From: Epithemia pelagica | Lineage: Eukaryota > Bacillariophyta > Bacillariophyceae > Surirellales > Surirellaceae | Direction of reading: 5' to 3' | DNA length: 64,000 nucleotides | NCBI GenBank assembly: GCA_946965045.2 | Contig: OX337239.1 | Location: 744,001-808,000 of the forward strand | Part shown: positions 55,928-64,000 of the stretch, piece by piece | Layout of the letters: the number at the start of each line of letters is the position of its first letter | How positions within the stretch are numbered: the first letter of the stretch is position 1 | Notes under the pieces: generated by a model | Databases searched by the model: none | What the model was told of the DNA's origin: nothing | The model's input: the letters and a program-made list of their open reading frames with translations, nothing else | Program-made: the position numbers and the translations under genes

Positions 55928-57301
55928 ATGACGAGATTGAATGGAAACGAAAAGAAACATGATCAGCACTGGACGTGTAAAACTCGATATTCCCGAAGAA
56001 AATTGGTATGCACGGCCATTTTTCTACTACTTTGCTTCAACTCACTCGCTGAAATACGCCGAAATGAACTTTTGGCCTGGATCCATGGTGATGGAACCAC
56101 CTGGAGTAGAACTGACAAACTCGGGAAGGTTACTAATAATTCCCAAAAGGATCAAAGCGATGAAGAGGCCCTGTCCGTCGGACCCATGTGCCGAACCAAT
56201 CCTTGGCCAACAGTCATACCACCGCATATCTACGTTTGTGGTTACCGCGGACAAGGAAATGTCGTCAGGAACACTTATCCCGAATTGGATTCGCTCAAAA
56301 GCATTGTATTGACTCGATCCAATTTCAAAAATACGACCAAAAATGATGTATTGATCAGGGGAACCATGGGACGCTGTGACGTATCGGTTCAGCAGATGCT
56401 TCATTCGTTTCCAGGGATGGTGTTTCATGTCAATGGAGAGGCCTTTGGAGGAGAACTTTGGGATAGATATGTGAAATCCAGATCGTCAGGATCAGAAAAG
56501 ACTCTTTCCCATCCACCTCCTCGCAATCTTCACCTGGGATACGTGGCGGACTCAGAATACAGCGTCCGGCTGTTCTATGGCAATATGATTATCAGTACTG
56601 CACCACCTCAGAAACAAGAATGGCTGTTTAACCACTCGAAGAAGCCTCGCAACACGGGAGAGGCCTTTCTCATTTATACCAGCAGCAACTGTCAGCGCGT
56701 GAGGGAATGGGCGTTTGACTCGATAATTACCGCAACCCTAGCCAACTTGCGCCAACCCCTTTCTGCTTCTACCATGGCCCACAAGGGAGGCAAGTGTTGG
56801 GGTAACCTCAAGAATGCGTCATTGGTCCGTAGCACTCAGTGGCCTATACAAAGAAGGAGTAACTGGGGTGATAACTACAAGGTGTATCGGCATTATCGAT
56901 TTTGCTTGGTTCCAGACAAACTAAATACGCCTGGATATGTAACCGAAAAGATTGTCTTGGCCTTTTGGGCCGGTTGTATTCCAATCTACTATGGAACGGA
57001 ACAAGTCTTTGACATTTTTAACCGTCATGCGTTCATTTACTACAATGCGTCGAATCCAAAACCTGCCTTGCATCAAATTGTCCATTTGGAATCGAACCGA
57101 ACGGCCTACAACCACATGTTGGACCAACCCATTCTTGCGAATGGCACTACCACGATGGAGCGCTACTTTTTGTTCAAAGGAGATGGAATGGGGAACCATG
57201 GCTCCTTGAAACAAAAGATTCGTGAAACTGTGTGTGCACTATCTGGCGAGCGCAAGAATGAAACTCATTCTTCAAAGGAAGAGCAAGCTTCTAATAACTG
57301 A
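55928..57301 (+). CDS. GT10-family (alpha-1,3-fucosyltransferase-like) glycosyltransferase
   Basis: 457 aa with type II topology: a short basic cytosolic tail, then the anchor LVCTAIFLLLCFNSLAEI (about 27-44). GT10 enzymes move fucose from GDP-fucose to glycans in the Golgi. The acceptor-side N-terminal half is divergent. The nucleotide-sugar half has AFLIYTSSNCQRVREWAFDS, KGGKCWGNLKN, then YRFCLVPDKLNTPGYVTEKI and VLAFWAGCIPIYYGT (residues about 323-357), matching the GT10 signature (Y-K-F-x-x-x-x-E-N-x-x-x-x-x-Y-V-T-E-K). The Glu-Asn of classical members is Pro-Asp here (VPDKLN), which may alter donor use. Several N-glycosylation sequons are present. The last 30 residues are polar. Confidence 0.88.
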   Translation: MTRLNGNEKKHDQHWTCKTRYSRRKLVCTAIFLLLCFNSLAEIRRNELLAWIHGDGTTWSRTDKLGKVTNNSQKDQSDEEALSVGPMCRTNPWPTVIPPHIYVCGYRGQGNVVRNTYPELDSLKSIVLTRSNFKNTTKNDVLIRGTMGRCDVSVQQMLHSFPGMVFHVNGEAFGGELWDRYVKSRSSGSEKTLSHPPPRNLHLGYVADSEYSVRLFYGNMIISTAPPQKQEWLFNHSKKPRNTGEAFLIYTSSNCQRVREWAFDSIITATLANLRQPLSASTMAHKGGKCWGNLKNASLVRSTQWPIQRRSNWGDNYKVYRHYRFCLVPDKLNTPGYVTEKIVLAFWAGCIPIYYGTEQVFDIFNRHAFIYYNASNPKPALHQIVHLESNRTAYNHMLDQPILANGTTTMERYFLFKGDGMGNHGSLKQKIRETVCALSGERKNETHSSKEEQASNN

Positions 57302-57328
57302 GACGTTCGCCAAAGAAAACACACACAC

Positions 57329-57412
57329 GGAATCATTGAATATATAGAAAGAAAATCAACAAAGGGTCGACCCCCTGTAGGAAGAGTGGAACTAGAAAGT
57401 TTATTCTCACAG
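57329..57412 (+). repeat. 84-bp direct repeat, copy 1 (GT10 3' flank)
   Basis: Starts GGAATCATTGAATATATAG and ends TTTATTCTCACAG. It differs from 57850-57933 at three positions by eye. Confidence 0.9.
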
Positions 57413-57849
57413 ATGGTAAAGGGACGGCCTAAGGAGAAGGGGCTGCAGATCCTGTACCCAACACCAACAACCGAGCGACTGATGCGGTGCCATCATCCTC
57501 AGATTTGTTTCCCAGATCAGTGCCAGTACAAGTGACGATTTCGTCATTGTCACCTTCCTCGGAGTCATCCAGTTCAATTTCATTGAAGCGATCCAGGAAG
57601 GCTTTGCTAGAAACCGCTCGAGAGCACCCGTGACCTCTGGCGCGATATGATCGTGGTCCGACGTCGCCTCACCCTGCTGTGGACTGGGAGGAGGGACCAC
57701 GAGGCGAGCTGTGTATGATTGTGAACAAGACAGGGGAAAATGTGACAAGGATGAGAAAGAAGAAAGAGTCATTTCGTGTGCCCACCAAGCTATCTTGGAC
57801 ACTTGTTGAGGCAAAGGAGAGCCACGACAATGACACGCGGCAATCAACT
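57413..57849. other. Remnant of a duplicated GT10 5' flank
   Basis: About 57700-57820 resembles the GT10 promoter at 55650-55740 (AGGAGGGAC, AGAGTCATTTCGTGTGCCCA, TCTTGGACACTTGTTG). It is followed directly by a second copy of the GT10 3' flank. The order promoter then 3' flank with no gene between suggests a tandem duplicate whose body was deleted. Confidence 0.6.
57429..57606 (-). CDS. Possible C-terminal exon of an unidentified gene
   Basis: After a TTTCTAG acceptor-like site, the minus frame reads KAFLDRFNEIELDDSEEGDN, then DEIVTCTGTDLGNKSEDDGT and LLVLGTGSAAPSP before a TAG at 57431-57429. The acidic, low-bias composition looks coding, but no upstream exon could be identified. Confidence 0.2.
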
Positions 57850-57933
57850 GGAATCATTGAATATATAGAAAGAAAATCAACAAAGGGTCGATCCCCTGTA
57901 GGAAGAGTGCAACTAGAGAGTTTATTCTCACAG
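57850..57933 (+). repeat. 84-bp direct repeat, copy 2
   Basis: Near-identical to 57329-57412, 521 bp downstream in the same orientation. Confidence 0.9.
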
Positions 57934-57982
57934 TTGGCACGTTTTGAAGGAGACTCAGTTCTTTTTGCGGGGATGTCGACGG

Positions 57983-58729
57983 TTATTTTGTTGGTAAGGT
58001 CGACGGTTGGGCCGCATTAACGGAGGTTGAGAAGTACTGTTGCACGATGAATCGTCGAAGTTCATTCATGAGTCGACTCCAGTTGCTTGCCGTAGTCAGA
58101 ACAAAGTCATTGGCCTCCATGGTAATCAGGAGTGAGGCCAATCCGGACAATGCAGGCGTTCCTCTTTGAGCTTTGATCATTCGGACATTCCCATTGTACC
58201 CCCTTTGACGATATTTGGAAAATTCCCGTACATTGGGATCGACATACAATTTCCAATGCAATGGCATGTTCGCACGCATGGCTCGAACTGCAGTTGGATC
58301 TTCAGTGGCCAAATATATGTGCATCGGATCTTCGTCCAGACTGCTACCACTGTTGTTGGTGTAAATGGGTGTGCTGTTCGCCAAGTTTTTCTGGTTCGTG
58401 CCCTGAGGCCCTGCGACATGGTTTCTTGGTCGTTGTAGTTGGTCTCTTCATTGTTGTAGAATTCGATGACAAGCATCAATGTAGGAGTGAATGCTTACTA
58501 AATCCATTTCTTTTCCTTTGTCTCCCCACCGAATGTGAACGGTAATCAAGTTGGGTGGCACAATGCCATGAGGTGGAAAGACAAGTGGGAGCCTCTCAAC
58601 GACAGAGTCTACGACTCTGGAAGAAACGCTCGAAAACAAAAACTCCATGGCCGATCCGACAAAGTCTTTTACGGTGAGGTTTGAGTTACAACATAGCACA
58701 TCTAGCACCATTAGATCTAAGTGTGACAT
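57983..58729 (-). pseudogene. GT23/alpha-1,6-fucosyltransferase-like fragment with an in-frame stop
   Basis: One minus-strand frame from 58729 to 57983, broken by TGA at 58450-58448. Before the stop: LITVHIRWGDKGKEMDLVSI and SYIDACHRILQQ. After it: STPIYTNNSGSSLDEDPMHI, YLATEDPTAVRAMRANMP and LASLLITMEANDFVLTTASN (then WSRLMNELRR). V-H-I-R-x-x-D-K and Y-L-A-T-E-D-P are the GDP-fucose-binding signatures of GT23-like enzymes. Only about 250 residues are present, so the stem and N-terminal half are missing. An intron around the TGA is an alternative, but no good sites flank it. It lies 84 bp from the left terminus of the CAGGG element. Confidence 0.65.
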
Positions 58730-58972
58730 AGCATGACATAGCTACGACATAGAGGAAAGCAGCTGTCCTGAAGTAAGACAGACGCTCGTGTTGCAGTTGA
58801 ACGGACGAACAACAGGGACACCCGGAAAATCCTCACACAGGACTGTAGGTTGACATTTTAGAGAATTGCATAGTACTGTACAAGTCATCTAAGTATTCAC
58901 GCATGCCTTCTCTTGTCTTTAAGTAACCTAAAAAGTTCAACCAGGACGGCGTTCGAATTTACTTACAGGAAT

Positions 58973-59153
58973 CTTCATGTGAAATTTCACATCGTCGATG
59001 TGAAATTTCGCATCTGTCATGTGAAGAAAAAAGTGGCGATAGGAATATTCACACTTCATGTGAAAATTCACATGAATATGTGAAAATTCACATCAACGAT
59101 GTGAAGGAGATGTGAAGAAGATGTGAAGGAGATGTGAAGACGATGTGAAAACA
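58973..59153. repeat. Left array of ATGTGAA palindromes and GATGTGAAG tandem units
   Basis: Contains the perfect 16-bp palindrome ATGTGAAATTTCACAT (58977-58992), variants with AAAATT centres, then four to five copies of a 12-bp unit GATGTGAAGRAG. It could form hairpins or serve as a repeated protein-binding site. Confidence 0.85.
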
Positions 59154-59210
59154 ACAAAAATGAGAGTATGAAAGAAAAATGGGAGAATAAAGGACTATAG
59201 AAAGTAGTTA

Positions 59211-60094
59211 CTAGTGTTGCTGTTTCTCCTGATCCTCCGGGACTGGGACCTCATTGATTCCTTGGAGCTGTTGTTGTTGTTGTGTTTCCAGCAGCCCCGA
59301 CCAGATCCTTGTTGTCCTTGTTGTTGTCATCTGGTTTTGTCTTGTTGTCCGTAGGCTGGGTATTCTTGTGAGAACAAAGCATGCCGTCTTGACCAAACCA
59401 GTGTCAATATCGTTCGTACCTGGGTGTACGAAAACAATTGTTGGCATTCCACAACGACCAGGGATTAGATGGTTGTGTTGATCCTTCACTAGTGAGACTA
59501 TGAGTGCCATGGGCATGTTGCTGCTCTTGCAGCGTTGGTTGTTGGGTCAGGGTCAGGACGAGGGACTCTTGATACCGTTGAATTGTTGGACCAACCGTTC
59601 CAATTGAAAGGCCAATTCCCAATGGACTTGACCAGGACAGTGCCACGGTGAATCAGTCGTAGATGTCGTCGTCGTTGTTGTTGTTGTGCTGGTGGAGGGT
59701 GTCTCACTCGCAAACTTGGGGTTGCGGTGGTTGTCACTGGTTGGTTGGTGGTTATCCTAGCTTGGGGGTCGGGTAGAATGCCATAGTCGCTCAAAACAAC
59801 ATTGGCGTGGAGCAAGGGTGTTTTTTAATGAAGGCCACGACGTCGTCCCAAATCCGTGCCATCTTGGCAATGGGATCCAATCAACTGGTCGTTTCAATCA
59901 AATCTTGCCGTCCCAAGGACAACAAAAACAACGGCTGTAGTAGTAGTGATTGGTAGGTGGTGTAGTATGATTGGTAGGTGGTGTCGATTCAAAATGCCTT
60001 GGACCAAACTTGATTCAGCCCGCAACCAATCTTGAGTCGAGAGCATCCAACATGATGATGAGATGATGACGACGACAAATTCTGTGGATCCCAA
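59211..60094 (-). pseudogene. Degenerate coding-like fragments inside the CAGGG element
   Basis: Three short minus-strand pieces in different frames look coding-derived: GCSRLKIGCGLNQVWSKAF (about 60050-59990), KMARIWDDVVAFIKKHPCST (about 59870-59810), and CGMPTIVFVHPGTNDIDTGL (about 59460-59400). They could be one broken host gene captured by the element. The family is not recognised. Confidence 0.3.
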
Positions 60095-60106
60095 GGTGGT
60101 TCGAAC

Positions 60107-60271
60107 ATGATGTGAAGACGATGTGAAGACGATGTGAAGAAGATGTGAAGAAGATGTGAAGAAATTTTTTCTTCACATGAGATGTGAAAATTCACATGGA
60201 GGTGCGATTCTTCTCACCTCTCATGTGAAAATTCGCATCTGATGGGAAAATTCGCATATGATGTGAATTTT
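60107..60271. repeat. Right array of GATGTGAAG tandem units and palindromes
   Basis: Five 12-bp units GATGTGAAGAMG, then a hairpin with loop-side TTTTTT (TGTGAAGAAATTTTTTCTTCACA), then ATGTGAAAATTCACAT variants. Same unit as the left array, in the same tandem orientation. Confidence 0.85.
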
Positions 60272-60436
60272 CCTAGTGCTATGCGTGCGTGCAAAATCCT
60301 TAAGTAGATTACTTTCCGGTCCATGCATGCGCGACCGTTAGATTTTCTCAAGATTACTTAAGATCATTGTACTGTAATATGAAATTTTTACAATTTTGTT
60401 TGATTGGTCGCGTGTGAAGATTTTCGGGTGTCCCTG

Positions 60437-61124
60437 CAGATGGATTTAGCTGAATAGTAACTTCACCCAGCAGTCCAGGAAGATTCATGTACTAATTGTT
60501 CATATACATGCACAATGCAAGTCGCGAGCCTACACATCCGTTCATACGAACGCAAGTTGGACGATACCTCTAGTCGTAATATCTTCTCTCTCAAATTGAG
60601 AATTACACAAAGATAACGATCGACCTTCAGATGATCTAGCAGGCCTGTTCCAAAGGTAAGTACCTTCTAGAAAGAACATTCATAAGGCCCAAACAATCAG
60701 GAGAGGTGAATACTCTCATCTAATCATGAAGAACAAAAAGAACAAGGAAGAACTATTCTCCAAGAGAGAAATGGAGCGGCTAACTTCTCCTTGAGATCGG
60801 AGATTGATCAGACCTGAAAATCACTTTCATGTAGATTAATCTCACTCTTTTCTAAAACACAAAAGTTACAAGCAACTGTTGTCTACAAAAGGAGTCAACC
60901 TATATCGTAGACCGAAGGTGAGGGCCCCATCGTCGATCCAACGTGATAGGTTGACTAACATTGCTACCCAACTGAACTAACCCCGATTATCAAGTCGTTA
61001 TCACACCTAGCTAGCAGATATCCTAAGTGGTTGCTGAGCCCAAATCAAGGCTGATAAACCATACGCTATTCTCTCTATCGATCGATTTATCAAGAAGTTA
61101 ACTACCTTGGAGGACTACCACTGA
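60437..61124. other. Upstream region of the right-edge retroelement ORF
   Basis: 688 bp with no long ORF. It may contain the 5' LTR and leader of the element whose Gag-like ORF follows, but the partner LTR would lie beyond the window, so no LTR edge can be defined. Confidence 0.4.
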
Positions 61125-64000
61125 GTCGTCCCTACCAAGCATCCAAAGCGCGCAAATACTACTGGAGCCAATCAAGGCCCCAACCAAGAATCCACAACGG
61201 CGGACGACATCTCCCCGACCTCAAGTGGACTTGGAAGCTTCGACTGGTTGAATTCGGACAGTGATACCAACTCCAATCCAGATCCCCAGCAAGAGACCGT
61301 CGACCCTCTAGAAGCACCGAACAGTGATCCAACTGCCGATCCAAACGCCCAACGTGAATCCCAGCAAGAGACCACTCGACCATTGCAAATTGTTCCACCT
61401 GAGACCGACCCAACGCGAACTGCCACATCAGAAACAGATCGGACAAGACTGTTGATTGGTGTATCGAGATCCAGGAGGAGACAGCAACGAATCATGGCAG
61501 CAAACGACGATCCGCAAGAAAACACGGACGTTTTCATGCCAGACAAGCCCATCATGGGCGGACTGGTGCAGTCCCGACGTGACGAGTACGTCGTTTGGAC
61601 TGGAGGAAAACCGAAACATGACTGGTCCAAGTTAGATGACTCAGCCAAGACGGAACCTCTCAGGAGTCTCCAGTTACGTACCTTAACAGACAAGCGGTAC
61701 ATCGACCGCGTAACTGGACCTATTGACAAGTTTGACAAGAAGAAAGGCGATTTCTCGCGATTGCAGGATGAGCTCAATCGGCACTTTGTCAAACATGGGA
61801 TGGACACGATTGTGTACTTACCTGACCCCAAGAACTCCACATCGATGATCAACATCATCACGGAGCATCCTCGTTTCACCAACGAGCGCGTCCAGGACCT
61901 GATGGCAGTGCAGATCCAAAAATACGATAAGTACGATCAGAACAATGACGCAGCGGCTCAGGACTACTTACTCGATTCTCTCGAGAAAACCTTTCGTCGC
62001 GAAGTAGAGGACCAATCCCGCTCTGCGAACTCGTTTCCCGTCCTCTTTATGGTAATCGTCCGCATCATTACGGACGACTCCATCGAACATTGGGAGTTGG
62101 TAAAGGGTGAGATGCGCAGTCTGGTACCACAACAGTACTCAGGACACGACATTACCGCACTTACCACTGATTTCGCGAACAAGGCACGTCCTCTTTCGGC
62201 TGCTGGTCTTTATGACCACACCCTCACCGCGAATCTCCTCAAGAACATCCTCACCGCTGAATGGCCGGAAACTCCAAAATTTGACCTCTTGATTCTCAAC
62301 AAGAAAGTCAAAGACGCCGTAGAACACATCCGTTTTCTCAATTGTTCCGTCGCTGACTCCTACATGAGCACCAACAAGCTCCTGTACACGCACGTCTCCG
62401 AGATCGCCAACAACCGGTACCTTGTTAGTGTCAAGCAAGGCGAATGGAGTGCCAAAAGCTCCCACAAGGACAGCAAGGCCTTACCTGTTTCTTATGGCGG
62501 GAACCTGACAGTGACAAACAATCGCCGTGGCAAGACCCATATCGGCTACCAAGCCAATGCCCTCATCCCTCAGATGCAAACGTATGGTAAGAGCAAGAAC
62601 AGTTTTCGTGAGAAGGGGAAGAGCAAGAGCAACAACAAGTTCAAAGGCAAAACGGACAAGCCTTCTTCCACACCCAAAAACGATTCTACTCACCAATGGA
62701 AACGTGTTCCCCCTGCAGACGGCCAGCCGGATGAACGTACCAAAGACGACCAAACATATTTCTGGTGCGGCACTTGCAAGATCTGGAACACCACGCATCG
62801 TACTAGCAAGCATATTGTCGGATTCAAATCCATGGCCAAGAACAACAAGAACCAACAGAAACATAAAGCATCCGCTCATGTTCTTGAGTTTGACGCAACG
62901 GCCTGGAAAGCAGAACTCGACCTCCATTCTCGCTACTGGGACAGGGACATTGTCAGAGAAATGGACAAGGAAGAATATGAGTTCTGTGAAGACAACTCAG
63001 AGGACGACGATTACGACCACTGTGACGACTCACCTGATGAGGAATACGAACTTTGTGCCTTCATGGCCTCCTTTGAAGAAGACGAAGAAAGCAAAGAAGA
63101 AAGGTATGAAGAAACCAAGTCCAATGAAGATTCAAGCTCGCTCTTCTCCAACACCACTCACCAAGCTGTTACACCGGATCGTGTCACTTCAGCCAACATT
63201 AAAGAAAAACAGTTCAGTGAGAGTGATATGGAAGACTCATCAGGAACCAGTACCATTGGAACGTTTGAGCCTACCTTTCCAGTCGTCGAGCCATCCAAGA
63301 ACAACGGACCAACATACTTCGATCAATGGAATGACATGGATCTCACGATGACAAACAACCATGATGACGATCCGCTCGATCCATTGAATGACGCTGCAAC
63401 CCAACGATTTCTCGAGGACATGTACGACAAAGAAATCACAGCAGCAGCAGCAATCAATGAGAACTACGACGAAATGGAAAGTGAAGAGACAGATCTCACT
63501 TACAAAACTCCTGAAACAAGCACGGACACATCGACCGATGCAATCAAGCATCTCCAAGCTGGACAATTGGCGAGTCTGGAAAAGAAACTACCAGCCATCT
63601 CTCCAATCCATCAGGCACGACCTCTGCCACCACGGCCAAATGCTCCCTTGCCCTTTTCTCCGAACGATCCGACTCCGCCGCCTCCTCCTCCAAGACGACG
63701 GCTGAGCATCCCTGCATCGACAAAATATGCAATGCAGCATATCATTCTCGAAGCAGAGCAAGCAAAAAGAGATGGGATGAGGTACGAGAGAGCAGCCAAA
63801 ACCGTGTTCGCAAACGCTTGGCGAGAGCCGAGACTTACCGTGGCTGAGGCATACCAACGTGTCAAAGAAGAGGAATGGGCAATGGGATACTTCGTTGATG
63901 GAATGCCCATTCCGAATCACCCTCGACCAGCATCTTGCTTTCCTGGAATGTCGCCCATTCCACCAGGCCCGATGGTTCCTTGTTTTCAACCGATGGACAC
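61125..64000 (+). CDS. Gag-like ORF of a second diatom-type Copia element, running off the right edge
   Basis: The plus frame is open from 61125 (after TGA 61122-61124) to the end of the window, at least 958 codons. The first Met is at 61494 (MAANDDPQENTDVFMPDKP). The N-terminal 350 residues are a helical capsid-like region (WSKLDDSAKTEPLRSLQLRT, FAEWPETPKF-like segments). A Cys-Cys-His-His zinc motif FWCGTCKIWNTTHRTSKH sits at residues 425-440 counted from 61494, the form I associate with diatom Copia Gag in place of the classical CCHC knuckle. Then comes a long acidic region (NSEDDDYDHCDDSPDEEYEL), Pro-rich PLPPRPNAPLPFSPNDPTPP, and a helical end. Because no stop is reached, protease, integrase and RT may follow outside the window. 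Confidence 0.75.

Larger units (their letters stand above)
58813..60436. mobile_element. Candidate non-autonomous DNA transposon with CAGGG inverted termini, 1624 bp
   Basis: The left end starts CAGGGACACCCGG; the right end, reversed, starts CAGGGACACCCG. The match runs about 25 bp (through AAAATC-TCACAC) with one indel and one or two mismatches. A second inverted similarity lies inward: TACTGTACAA near 58875 against TACAGTACAA reversed near 60370. No transposase is encoded. No clear target duplication is seen (ACGAACAA left, CAGATGGA right). Subterminal blocks of ATGTGAA palindromes and 12-bp tandem repeats sit at both ends. CAG-initial termini suggest a hAT-like origin, but the absent 8-bp duplication argues for an old copy or another family. 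Confidence 0.65.

Noticed and set aside
58973-60271. CRISPR-like spacing of short repeats
   Set aside because: The ATGTGAA units are tandem or palindromic without unique spacers of constant length, and the context is eukaryotic.

Overview
The window looks like nuclear DNA of a diatom (stramenopile alga). The evidence is spliceosomal introns of about 175-225 nt with GTACGT/GTATGT/GTAAGT donors, several proteins with an ER signal peptide ending at an Ala-Phe junction (the diatom ASAFAP-type plastid-import signature), a protein carrying the stramenopile LGDNP-type motif, GT10/GT23 glycosyltransferases, FkbM methyltransferases, many Gln/Asn/His/Ser-rich low-complexity insertions, and a Copia retrotransposon with diatom-type (CoDi-like) Gag and Pol. 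Species cannot be fixed from the sequence alone.

Layout. 0-23 kb is mostly single-copy host genes: the 3' end of a reductase-like gene; a papain-like cysteine peptidase broken by two frameshifts (-); an MFS anion/sugar-phosphate transporter with one intron (-); long-form tRNase Z (+); an LGDNP-motif protein (-); sulfatase A (-); an insulin-degrading-enzyme-like M16 protease with apparent tripartite targeting to the thylakoid lumen (+); and a 1553-residue armadillo-repeat protein (-). 22.8-25.3 kb has no convincing gene.

25.3-44.7 kb is a rearranged, transposon-rich block. A nearly intact Copia element (25304-32115, 5-bp target duplication, LTRs differing at one base) sits beside an FkbM methyltransferase copy (-). 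Next come a plastid-type membrane protein gene (+) bracketed by a 95-bp inverted repeat, a 7.7-kb two-ORF LINE (35458-43178, 21-bp target duplication), and a second FkbM copy in inverted orientation (+). The two FkbM copies carry different lesions: a frameshift in one and a nonsense codon in the other.

45-58.7 kb returns to host genes: a SAP-like, possibly mitochondrial protein (-), sulfatase B (+, inverted paralogue of A with the same intron), a DUF4336-type plastid protein (+), a tail-anchored protein (-), a secreted Cys-rich protein (-), a GT10 fucosyltransferase (+) followed by an apparent collapsed duplicate of its flanks, and a GT23-like pseudogene (-). 58.8-60.4 kb is an unusual element with CAGGG termini, filled with ATGTGAA palindromes and 12-bp repeats. 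From 61.1 kb a Gag-like ORF of a second diatom-type retroelement runs off the right edge.

Three themes connect the genes: glycan/sulfate surface chemistry (two sulfatases, GT10, GT23 remnant, two FkbM copies), plastid-targeted proteins (M16, DUF4336, membrane protein), and repeated inverted or tandem duplication followed by decay.
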